DNA of 64,000 bases from Alistipes sp. (GTDB lineage: Bacteria > Bacteroidota > Bacteroidia > Bacteroidales > Rikenellaceae): positions 1 to 64,000 of the forward strand of contig JAHHQN010000002.1 in the NCBI GenBank assembly GCA_020026375.1. The letters are read 5' to 3'. The position numbers and the translations under genes were made by a program. Under the pieces are notes generated by a model, which made no database searches, had not been told where the DNA came from, and saw nothing but the letters and a program-made list of their open reading frames with translations. Shown here one piece after another: positions 16,753-24,614 of the stretch. Each line of letters begins with the position of its first letter. Within the stretch, counting starts at the first letter, position 1.

Positions 16753-17340
16753 ATGGAAAACCAACGCTTATATCGTGCCGAGGACTTCACCGTCGAGCTG
16801 GACGTGGAGGAGTATATCGCGCGCTTCCGCGATGCGGAGCGTGTGGGCGGCTATTGTCGTGCGTGTCACAACTATGGCCGCAGTTGGGGGTGTCCCCCCT
16901 TTGATTTCGATGTGGAGGAGCAGCTGCGCCGATACCGCAGGGCTTTGATTGTCGCCACACGCATCACCCCCGCGGTGGAGGGGCTGCCGTTCTCGCGGTC
17001 GGGCGAGCTGCTGCTGCCCGAACGCCGCCGTCTCGAGGGGCGTCTGCTGGAGATGGAACACCGCTACGGAGGGCGCGCCTACTCCTATGTCGGCACCTGT
17101 CTCTATTGTCCGTCGGAGAGCTGCACCCGTTTGCAGGGGCTGCCGTGCCGCCACCCCGACAAGGTGCGTCCCTCGCTCGAGGCATGTGGCTTCGACATCG
17201 GACGCACCACGGAAGAGTTGTTCGGCTTGCCGCTCAAGTGGAGTCGCGACGGGGTGATGCCCGAATATCTGATACTGGTGTGCGGCTTTCTCCACAATGC
17301 GGAGTCGGTTGAATGGGTAAAACGTGACGGCGATGAGTGA
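16753..17340 (+). CDS. DUF2284 predicted metal-binding protein
   Basis: 195 residues. A cysteine-rich N-terminal motif CRACHNYGRSWGCPPF and later CLYCPSESCTRLQG place it in the DUF2284 family, whose members are predicted to bind a metal or Fe-S centre. Function is not established. It is divergent from the cobO riboswitch and overlaps the start of a DUF71 ATPase by 8 bases. The context (B12 riboswitch, CobO, BtuF-like protein) suggests a role in corrinoid or metal handling, which is inference. I chose ATG 16753; a more distal in-frame ATG at 16684 lies upstream of the -7 box. Confidence 0.8.
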   Translation: MENQRLYRAEDFTVELDVEEYIARFRDAERVGGYCRACHNYGRSWGCPPFDFDVEEQLRRYRRALIVATRITPAVEGLPFSRSGELLLPERRRLEGRLLEMEHRYGGRAYSYVGTCLYCPSESCTRLQGLPCRHPDKVRPSLEACGFDIGRTTEELFGLPLKWSRDGVMPEYLILVCGFLHNAESVEWVKRDGDE

Positions 17341-18046
17341 GATGCGCAGAAAGAAGGCCGTGATGAACTGGAGCGGCGGCAAGGACTCCGCCCACGCACT
17401 GTGGCGCATACTCTGCTCCGGCGAATATGAGGTGGTCGCCCTGCTGACCACCGTCAACCGCGACTCGGAGCGTTCGACGATGCACGCCATTCCGTGCGAG
17501 ATTTTGCAGCGTCAGGCCGAGAGCATCGGCATACCGCTCCATATCGTGGGGTTGGCATCGGGCGGCAGCATGGACGACTATTCGCGCGAGATGGAGCGCG
17601 CCGCCCTCCACTTCAGGGAGCTGGGGGTGACGCATTTCATCTTCGGCGACATCTACCTCTCCGATGTCATCGCCTATCGCCAGGCGCAATGCGCCGAGGT
17701 GGGGCTGGAGGTGGTTGAGCCGCTTTGGGGCAAGAGTTCGAAGGAGGTGATGGACGACTTTCTGAAGTCGGGTATCCGCTGCCGTGTCGTCACCACGATG
17801 GCCGACGGTCTGGGAATGGCGGCCATCGGACGGCTGGTCGACGCGTCGTTCGTCGCATCGCTACCTGAGGGTGCCGACCCCAACGGCGAGAACGGCGAAT
17901 ACCACACCCTCTGCTACGACGGTCCGCTGTTCCGCCACCCTGTGGCCTACCGTCTGGGCGAACCCTACCTGCGCAGCTACGACATCAAGACCGATGACGG
18001 TGTGGTGACGCGCTACTCCTATTGCTTTGCCGACATCGGGTGGTAG
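17333..18046 (+). CDS. DUF71/COG2102 ATP-pyrophosphatase (diphthine-ammonia-ligase-like), probable B12-salvage type
   Basis: 237 residues with the PP-loop SGGKDS at 14-19 and the family signatures GDIY, ADGLGMAAIGRL and GENGEYHT. Eukaryotic and archaeal relatives (Dph6) amidate diphthine on EF-2, a modification bacteria lack. A bacterial subgroup of this family has been predicted from gene clustering to act in B12 salvage, and the present neighbourhood fits that. Its ATG overlaps the end of the DUF2284 gene; GTG 17324 and ATG 17342 are alternative starts. The pair ends at a strong terminator (18085-18120). Confidence 0.82.
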   Translation: MSEMRRKKAVMNWSGGKDSAHALWRILCSGEYEVVALLTTVNRDSERSTMHAIPCEILQRQAESIGIPLHIVGLASGGSMDDYSREMERAALHFRELGVTHFIFGDIYLSDVIAYRQAQCAEVGLEVVEPLWGKSSKEVMDDFLKSGIRCRVVTTMADGLGMAAIGRLVDASFVASLPEGADPNGENGEYHTLCYDGPLFRHPVAYRLGEPYLRSYDIKTDDGVVTRYSYCFADIGW

Positions 18047-18084
18047 AGAAGGGGTGTCGTCGCGTGGGCGGGCGATACGATACG

Positions 18085-18120
18085 AAAAAGCCTCCGACCC
18101 ATTACGGTCGGAGGCTTTTT
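18085..18120. terminator. Bidirectional intrinsic terminator
   Basis: A 15-bp perfect stem with loop CATTAC and A5/T5 flanks. It ends the DUF2284-DUF71 transcript. Confidence 0.9.
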
Positions 18121-18158
18121 TCGTGTCGTGAAGTGACTGTGATACGGGGATAAAAAAA

Positions 18159-18185
18159 GCGGCATCGCGAAATTCGCGATGCCGC
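18159..18185 (-). terminator. Intrinsic terminator of eno
   Basis: A palindrome with arms of up to 13 bases around an A/T-rich centre. On the minus strand it is followed by seven T residues. Confidence 0.85.
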
Positions 18186-18208
18186 CCGAGTTAAGAAATA
18201 TCTCAATA

Positions 18209-19495
18209 TTACTTGCGATAAACCTTGGTGTAGCCGTAGATAGCCTCATCACCCAACTCCTCCTCGATGCGGAGCAACTGGTTGTACTTGGCCATACGGT
18301 CAGAACGCGACATCGAACCGGTCTTGATCTGGCCCGAGTTGGTAGCAACTGCGATGTCGGCGATGGTCGAATCCTCGGTCTCACCCGAACGGTGCGAAGT
18401 AACCGAAGTGAAGCCTGCACGGTGAGCCATCTCGATAGCGTCGAGAGTCTCGGTCAGGGTACCGATCTGGTTAACCTTGATGAGGATAGAGTTGGTGCAA
18501 CCCATCTCGATACCCTTCTTCAGGAAGTCAACGTTGGTTACGAACAAGTCGTCACCTACCAGCTGGCACTTGCTGCCCAGCTCGGCGGTCAGCAGCTGCC
18601 AACCCTCCCAGTCGTTCTCCGACATACCGTCCTCGATAGAGTCGATGGGGTACTTCTCCACCAGACCCTTCAGGTACTCAACCTGCTCCTTCGACGAACG
18701 CTTTGCACCGTTCTCGCCCTCGAAGATGGTGTAATCGTATACACCCTCCTTGTAGAACTCCGAAGCAGCGCAGTCCATACCGATCATCACGTCCTTACCG
18801 GGAACATAGCCTGCAGCCTTGATAGCCTCGATAATCGACTCGATAGCGTCCTCAGTACCGTTCAGTGCGGGAGCGAAACCACCCTCGTCACCTACTGCAG
18901 TCGAAAGACCGCGCTTGTGGAGGACCTTCTTCAGGTTGTGGAATACCTCGGCACCCATACGCAGACCCTCACGCAGCGAGGGAGCGCCAACGGGACGGAT
19001 CATGAACTCCTGGAATGCGATGGGGGCATCGGAGTGCGAACCGCCGTTGATGATGTTCATCATGGGAACGGGCAGAGTCTTGGCGTTGGTACCGCCGATA
19101 TAACGATAGAGGGGCATGCCGTAAGCATTGGCAGCAGCACGAGCAACAGCCAAAGATACACCGAGGATAGCGTTTGCACCCAGGTTCGACTTGGTCTTGG
19201 TGCCGTCGAGAGCGATCATCGCCTTGTCGATACCTACCTGGTCGTCTACGTTCATACCGATGATTGCGGGAGCAATCTTCTCGTTTACATTCTTCACAGC
19301 GTTCAGAACGCCCTTACCGAGGTAACGGCTCTTGTCGCCGTCACGAAGCTCGAGAGCCTCGTTCTCACCTGTCGAAGCACCGCTGGGAACAGCTGCGCGA
19401 CCGAATGCACCCGATACAGTGCGAACCTCAACCTCAATGGTCGGATTTCCTCTTGAATCGAGGATCTCTCTTGCATGAATCTCTACAATCTGCAT
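18209..19495 (-). CDS. eno: Enolase
   Basis: Glycolytic enzyme converting 2-phosphoglycerate to phosphoenolpyruvate. 428 residues. Signatures are HAREILDSRGNPT at the N-terminus, the flexible loop SGASTGENEA, DEGGFAP, the metal-site stretch IEDGMSE, and the C-terminal SHRSGETED. The length is standard. It is monocistronic, with a -7 element TAACTTTG (minus strand, 19550-19557). Codon choice is strongly biased, as expected of a highly expressed gene. Confidence 0.98.
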   Translation of the reverse strand: MQIVEIHAREILDSRGNPTIEVEVRTVSGAFGRAAVPSGASTGENEALELRDGDKSRYLGKGVLNAVKNVNEKIAPAIIGMNVDDQVGIDKAMIALDGTKTKSNLGANAILGVSLAVARAAANAYGMPLYRYIGGTNAKTLPVPMMNIINGGSHSDAPIAFQEFMIRPVGAPSLREGLRMGAEVFHNLKKVLHKRGLSTAVGDEGGFAPALNGTEDAIESIIEAIKAAGYVPGKDVMIGMDCAASEFYKEGVYDYTIFEGENGAKRSSKEQVEYLKGLVEKYPIDSIEDGMSENDWEGWQLLTAELGSKCQLVGDDLFVTNVDFLKKGIEMGCTNSILIKVNQIGTLTETLDAIEMAHRAGFTSVTSHRSGETEDSTIADIAVATNSGQIKTGSMSRSDRMAKYNQLLRIEEELGDEAIYGYTKVYRK

Positions 19496-19690
19496 AGTTG
19501 TAATGTTTTGAAATTATGGTTTTTGAATCTTTTCTCAGATTTCGATGCACAAAGTTACAAAATAATTGTGAATTTCGGAAAATTCGTGCTTTTTTTTCGC
19601 ATTAATCCCCCGATAATTCGTTATATTAATGGCCGATGTCGTATCTTTGCAGGCGAATTAATTAAGTATCTGCAAATTATCATCAAAATC

Positions 19691-20869
19691 ATGCGAAAAG
19701 TTCTTTCGTTTTCACTCTTTTTGATGTTGGGACTCGTGTTGTCCCAACTGTTGCCCGGCTACATGGGCGGCGAAGGCTATGCCTCATTCAAATCTTTCAC
19801 CGACATTCTGCTCTACATCTCGCTGTCGTTCATCATGATCAACGTGGGACGCGAGTTCGAAATCGACAAGAGCCGCTGGCGCAGTTATACGGCCGATTAT
19901 TTCATCGCCATGGTCACCGCTGCGTTGCCGTGGCTGCTCATCGCACTATATTATATATTTGTATTGCTGCCCTCGTCGCTGTGGGGCAACATCGACGCGT
20001 GGAAGGAGAACCTGCTCCTGAGCCGTTTTGCCGCACCCACCTCGGCCGGTATCCTCTTCACGATGCTGGCGGCCATCAACCTCAAGGACAGCTGGATCTA
20101 CCGCAAGATTCAGGTGCTGGCCATCTTCGACGACCTCGACACCATTCTGCTGATGATTCCGCTCCAGATTTTCATGATCGGTCTCAAGTGGCAGATGGGT
20201 GTCATTCTGGCGGTGGTGACCGTGCTGTTGGCCATCGGCTGGAAGTGGCAGGGACGCTGGCAGGCCGACCAGCGCTGGCACCGTATCCTCCTCTACGCCA
20301 TGCTGGTGGCCGGTATCACGCAGGGTATCTACCTGCTGACCGACTTCCTGTGGGGTCATGACGGCAGTATCCACATCGAGGTGCTGCTGCCGGCCTTTGT
20401 CATCGGTATGCTCATGTCGCACAAATACATCGACACCCCCACCGAGCACCGTGTGGCTTCGGGTATCTCGTTCCTCTTCATGCTGCTCGTGGGCATGAGC
20501 ATGCCGCTCATCGGCGGCGAGACCCACCCCGAGGAGGGACTGGCGGTGACCGCCTCGCAGCCCGCCATGTCGTGGGGCATGATTATGGTGCATGTGCTGG
20601 CCGTGTCGGCACTCTCCAACATCGGTAAGCTGATGCCCGTGTTCTTCTACCGCGACCGTTCGCTGCGTGAGCGTCTGGCGCTCTCGATCGGTATGTTCAC
20701 CCGCGGTGAGGTGGGTGCCGGCGTGGTGTTCATCGCCCTGGGCTACAACCTCGGCGGTCCGGCACTCATCATCTCGGTGCTGACACTGGTGCTGAACCTT
20801 GTCCTCACGGGCGGTTTCGTGGTGATGGTCAAGCGTCTGGCTCTCGGTGCGGAGCAGGAGAAGAGATAG
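19691..20869 (+). CDS. Cation/proton antiporter (CPA-type)
   Basis: 392 residues with about 11-12 hydrophobic segments across the protein. GRNFEID-like text near residue 55 (NVGREFEIDKSRW), APTSAGILFTML and the late GMFTRGEVGAGVVF resemble sodium/hydrogen exchangers of the CPA family. It would exchange Na+ or K+ for protons across the inner membrane. A -7 box TATCTTTG lies at 19642-19649. In-frame ATG codons from 19475 fall in the promoter region and encode no signal or helix typical of the family. Its stop is followed in the same frame by a headless beta-barrel gene. Confidence 0.85.
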   Translation: MRKVLSFSLFLMLGLVLSQLLPGYMGGEGYASFKSFTDILLYISLSFIMINVGREFEIDKSRWRSYTADYFIAMVTAALPWLLIALYYIFVLLPSSLWGNIDAWKENLLLSRFAAPTSAGILFTMLAAINLKDSWIYRKIQVLAIFDDLDTILLMIPLQIFMIGLKWQMGVILAVVTVLLAIGWKWQGRWQADQRWHRILLYAMLVAGITQGIYLLTDFLWGHDGSIHIEVLLPAFVIGMLMSHKYIDTPTEHRVASGISFLFMLLVGMSMPLIGGETHPEEGLAVTASQPAMSWGMIMVHVLAVSALSNIGKLMPVFFYRDRSLRERLALSIGMFTRGEVGAGVVFIALGYNLGGPALIISVLTLVLNLVLTGGFVVMVKRLALGAEQEKR

Positions 20870-21478
20870 ACGGATTCTACCTATGGTGTGCGTGCCGGTC
20901 TCAACATTTCGGATCTGACAGTAAAGGCCGATGGTTTGACCATTGATCTTGATTCGCGTGTAGGTTTCCAGTTGGGTGGTATCGTCGATATTCCGTTGTT
21001 CAACGGTTTCTATATTCAGCCGGGTCTGTTCGTCACTTCGAGAGGAGCCTCGCTCGGTGAAGGCAAGTTTCACGACGAAGGCAAATATTATGATTATGAA
21101 ACCAAGATTAGCCCCATTTATCTGAATATTCCCGTGCTGGCTTCGTTCCGCGGTGATGTCTGCGACTGGTGCAACCTCCAGTTCAACGTAGGTCCTTACA
21201 TCGGTGTAGGTCTGGGAGGTAAGGTGAAGACTCCGGATGAGGGTGTTACCGTGAAGTTCCCCTTCTTCGGTGAGTCGGCAGTGAACGAACCTCGTGGTGA
21301 TATGTCGCGTTTCGATATGGGTCTGTCGTTCGGTGTGGGTGCCACCTTCATCAAGCACTGGTATGTAGGTTTCCAGTATGATATGGGTCTGACCAACATT
21401 GCGCTGGATAACCATGAGATGCGCGGTACCAAAGTACACAACGGCAACTTCGCCATTCAGGTAGGTTACAACTTCTAA
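20870..21478 (+). pseudogene. Outer membrane beta-barrel protein lacking its signal peptide (5'-truncated)
   Basis: About 202 codons of a PorT/opacity-type eight-stranded barrel (TYGVRAGLNISDL, then alternating strands, ending AIQVGYNF). The reading frame begins immediately after the TAG of the antiporter gene and has no ATG before residue ~100; GTG 20888 is the first possible start. No signal peptide or promoter is present, so export would fail. The N-terminal secretion signal (about 20-25 residues) seems to have been lost by a deletion that joined this gene to the antiporter 3' end, or by an assembly join. Codon use is less GC-rich than the neighbours. A terminator follows at 21521. Confidence 0.65.
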
Positions 21479-21520
21479 AAAGAAACAGGAGAGTTGCTTC
21501 CGTAGGAAAGAAGTAAAAGA

Positions 21521-21550
21521 AAACCCCCGACATTTTCATGTCGGGGGTTT
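21521..21550. terminator. Bidirectional intrinsic terminator
   Basis: A 13-bp perfect stem with loop TTTC and T/A tracts on both sides. It lies between the convergent barrel gene and queA. Confidence 0.88.
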
Positions 21551-21605
21551 TTTGTTTAGAGGAATTGTCCATATCCTGTAAGTATGCCCTCGCGCAACGG
21601 TCGGA

Positions 21606-22814
21606 TTACCGAATCAGCACCGAAGAATCTCCGTAGCTCAGGAAACGGAAATCGTGTTCCATGGCATACTTATAGATGGTGCGCCAGTCGTCGCCCACAT
21701 ACGCCGATACCAGCAGCAGCAGGGTGGAGCAGGGCTGGTGGAAGTTGGTGATGATGTTCCTCACGATGCGGAATTCGTAGTCGAGAGGGGTAATCATGAT
21801 TTGCGTGGCCGACTTCATGCGGTCGATGCCCTGCGCCTTCATGTAGCCGATGAGGGTGTCGAGCGCCTCGGCTCCGGTGAAGGAGTGGGGAATATCGTAT
21901 AACTCCCACTGACCGATGACACGCTCCAAGTCGGGTGAGCCGCCCTCGTGAATGCGCCATGCCAGAGCGGGCAGCGACTCGAGGGTGCGCACCGAGGTGG
22001 TTCCCACGGCGGTGATGGCGCCCCACTTGCGGCGCAGGTGCTCCAGCGTGGAGAGGTTGACCTCGAAATGCTCGGTGTGCATGGGGTGCTTGGTGGCGTC
22101 GTCGTCCTTCACGGGCAGGAACGTGCCTGCACCGACATGGAGGGTCACCCCCTCGAACTCGAAGCCGCGGCGACTCATGTCGTCCATCAGCTCCTCGGTG
22201 AAGTGGAGACCGGCTGTGGGGGCGGCCACCGAACCCTCGAAACGCGAGTAGACGGTCTGGTAACGGGTGTTGTCAATCTCCTGACTCTCACGGTTGAGGT
22301 AGGGCGGAATGGGAATGCGTCCCAGATGTTCGAGCAGCTGTCCGAAGGTCATGTCGGCCGACCACTCGAAGCGCACCAGACGTTCGCGGCCGTTCTCGCC
22401 CATAATCCATGCGCGCAGATACTCCGCACGTCCTTCGTGTTCGAAGTTGATTTCCACATATCCCTCTTTCCATTTGCGGACATTGCCCACGATGCACGAC
22501 CACTCGCACGAGCCTTTCACGGCAAAGGCGCGTTCGTAGTCGGAGGGGTTGTGAGGTTCGAGACAGAAGACCTCGATGCGTGCGCCCGAAGCCTTGTGCA
22601 TGATGATGCGTGCGCGAATGACTTTGGTGTTGTTGAACACCAGCAGCTGCCCCTCGGGCAACACGTCGCCGATGTCGGAAAAATGACGTTGCGAAATCTC
22701 GCCGCCGCGCCAAATCAGAAGTTTCGACGAGCTGCGGTTTTCGAGCGGAAATTTGGCAATCCGCTCCTCGGGAAGCTCGTAATTGAAGTCGTTTATTGAT
22801 ATATGTCGTTCCAT
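21606..22814 (-). CDS. queA: S-adenosylmethionine:tRNA ribosyltransferase-isomerase
   Basis: Converts preQ1 in tRNA to epoxyqueuosine using the ribosyl part of SAM. 402 residues, with YELPEERIA near the start, NNTKVIRARI, AAPTAGLHFTEEL, HVGAGTFLPV and NFHQPCSTLLLLV. It is somewhat longer than the Escherichia coli enzyme, as is usual in Bacteroidota. A minus-strand -7 element TAATTTTG (22833-22840) sits between it and the divergent nadB promoter. Confidence 0.95.
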   Translation of the reverse strand: MERHISINDFNYELPEERIAKFPLENRSSSKLLIWRGGEISQRHFSDIGDVLPEGQLLVFNNTKVIRARIIMHKASGARIEVFCLEPHNPSDYERAFAVKGSCEWSCIVGNVRKWKEGYVEINFEHEGRAEYLRAWIMGENGRERLVRFEWSADMTFGQLLEHLGRIPIPPYLNRESQEIDNTRYQTVYSRFEGSVAAPTAGLHFTEELMDDMSRRGFEFEGVTLHVGAGTFLPVKDDDATKHPMHTEHFEVNLSTLEHLRRKWGAITAVGTTSVRTLESLPALAWRIHEGGSPDLERVIGQWELYDIPHSFTGAEALDTLIGYMKAQGIDRMKSATQIMITPLDYEFRIVRNIITNFHQPCSTLLLLVSAYVGDDWRTIYKYAMEHDFRFLSYGDSSVLIR

Positions 22815-22827
22815 TTTCTACATATTG

Positions 22828-22858
22828 TTGGGCAAAATTACAAATTTTTGTAACTTTG
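22828..22858 (+). promoter_or_regulatory. Promoter of nadB-prfC
   Basis: TTG (22828-22830), 20 nt, TAACTTTG (22851-22858). It overlaps a minus-strand -7 element for queA, so the two divergent promoters may compete. The nadB leader is about 170 nt; no terminator or riboswitch is recognisable in it. Confidence 0.65.
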
Positions 22859-23036
22859 AGGCGCTTAAATGCCAAATAAAAACGAAGCGTCCCTTTCGAA
22901 AAAGGATATTTAACAGGGATTATCGATGTCGGCGTGGGTGGTTTCCGCCCATCAAACAATGCAGAGGCGGTCGATTATCGGTAACACAGTGCGGCTCTAA
23001 AGTCGTTGGAAGACGCTCTCTGCATACATTAAGATT

Positions 23037-24608
23037 ATGAAAACCGACTTTTTAGTTATCGGTTCGGGCGCAGCGGGAATGTCGTTTGCGCTGAAGGCCG
23101 CAGCCCACGGACATGTGACCATCGTCACCAAGGGCAAGATGAACGAGTGTAATACCAATTACGCGCAAGGCGGTATCTGTTCGGTTACCTATGCCCCCGA
23201 CACATTCGAGAAACACATTCACGATACACTGGTCTGCGGTGCGGGCAAGTGTGACCCTGTGGCCGTGGAGCTGATTGTGCGTCGCGCTCCCGAGCTGATT
23301 CAGGATCTGATAGCGTGGGGTACACGTTTCGACAAGACCCCCGACGGACGTTTCGAGCTGAACCGCGAGGGCGGCCACTCCGAGCACCGTATCCTCCACC
23401 ACGAGGATTTGACCGGTGCCGAAATTGAGCGCGCACTCATCGAATCGGTGAAGCAGAACCCCAACATCACCGTGCTGGAGAACCACTTCGCCATCGATTT
23501 GCTCACGCAGCACCATCTGGGCGAGTTCGTCACCCGCCACACCCGTGGTCTGGCCTGCTTCGGTGCCTATGTCCTCAATGAGGAGACCAACGAAATCGAG
23601 ACCATGCTGGCCAAGTTCACCATCGTGGCCACAGGCGGTTGCGGCAACATCTATTCTTCGACTTCGAACCCTGTCGTAGCGACAGGCGACGGTATCGCCA
23701 TGTGCCACCGTGCCAAGGCCATTACCGAAAATATGGAATTCATACAGTTCCACCCCACTACGCTCTACAACCCGGGCGAGAAACCCAACTTCCTCATCAC
23801 GGAGGCCATGCGCGGTTTCGGTGCCATTCTGCGTCTGCAGTCGGGCGAGGAGTTCATGGACAAGTACCACCCCATGAAGTCGCTGGCACCGCGTGATGTG
23901 GTGGCCCGCGCCATCTACCACGAGATGATCAAGCGCGGCGAGGATTATGTCTACCTCGACGTGACCCACAAGGATCCCGAGTCGATCAAGAGCCACTTCC
24001 CCAACATCTACGAGAAGTGTCTGTCGATTGGCATCGACATCACCAAGGACTGGATTCCCGTCACTCCGGCGGCACACTACTGCTGCGGCGGTGTGAAGGT
24101 CGACACCAACGGCGAGACCTCCGTCAAGCGTCTCTACGCGCTGGGCGAGACCTCCTGCACGGGTCTTCACGGTGCCAACCGTCTGGCCTCGAACTCTCTG
24201 ATTGAGGCGGTGGTCTATGGCGACCAGGCGGCCAAGCACGTCATTTCGTGCCTCGACAAGGTCGACTTCCAGGACGGTATTCCCGATTGGGATTTCGAGG
24301 GTACGCAGCACGCCGAGGAGATGCTCATGATTATCCAGTCGAAGCGCGAGATGCAGGCCATCATGTCCAACTATGTGGGCATCGTGCGTTCGAACCTCTC
24401 GCTCAAGCGCGCCATGCGCCGTCTGTCGATTATCTTCGAGGAGACCGAGGAGCTGTATAACAAGATTAAACCCAACCGCGACATCTGCGAGTTGAGAAAT
24501 ATGATTGCCGTGGCCTATCTGGTCATCAAGCAGGGACGTGAGATTAAGGAATCGGTCGGTGGCCACTACAATGTGGACTATCCGCCCGTAGAAAAGAAGG
24601 AAGAGTAA
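23037..24608 (+). CDS. nadB: L-aspartate oxidase
   Basis: FAD enzyme that oxidises aspartate to iminoaspartate for de novo NAD synthesis, using fumarate as acceptor in anaerobes. 523 residues with the dinucleotide motif GSGAAGMSFA at residues 8-17, NYAQGGI, REGGHS, HPTTLY and APRDVVARAI, all shared with the succinate dehydrogenase/fumarate reductase flavoprotein family. TPAAHYCCGGV and ALGETSCTGLHGANRLASNS complete the signature. nadA and nadC are not nearby. prfC starts 6 bases downstream. Confidence 0.95.
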   Translation: MKTDFLVIGSGAAGMSFALKAAAHGHVTIVTKGKMNECNTNYAQGGICSVTYAPDTFEKHIHDTLVCGAGKCDPVAVELIVRRAPELIQDLIAWGTRFDKTPDGRFELNREGGHSEHRILHHEDLTGAEIERALIESVKQNPNITVLENHFAIDLLTQHHLGEFVTRHTRGLACFGAYVLNEETNEIETMLAKFTIVATGGCGNIYSSTSNPVVATGDGIAMCHRAKAITENMEFIQFHPTTLYNPGEKPNFLITEAMRGFGAILRLQSGEEFMDKYHPMKSLAPRDVVARAIYHEMIKRGEDYVYLDVTHKDPESIKSHFPNIYEKCLSIGIDITKDWIPVTPAAHYCCGGVKVDTNGETSVKRLYALGETSCTGLHGANRLASNSLIEAVVYGDQAAKHVISCLDKVDFQDGIPDWDFEGTQHAEEMLMIIQSKREMQAIMSNYVGIVRSNLSLKRAMRRLSIIFEETEELYNKIKPNRDICELRNMIAVAYLVIKQGREIKESVGGHYNVDYPPVEKKEE

Positions 24609-24614
24609 AATTCA

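Noticed and set aside
22783..23040. 85-codon ORF ahead of nadB
   Set aside because: It overlaps the queA start on the other strand and the nadB promoter, and has no recognisable protein signature.
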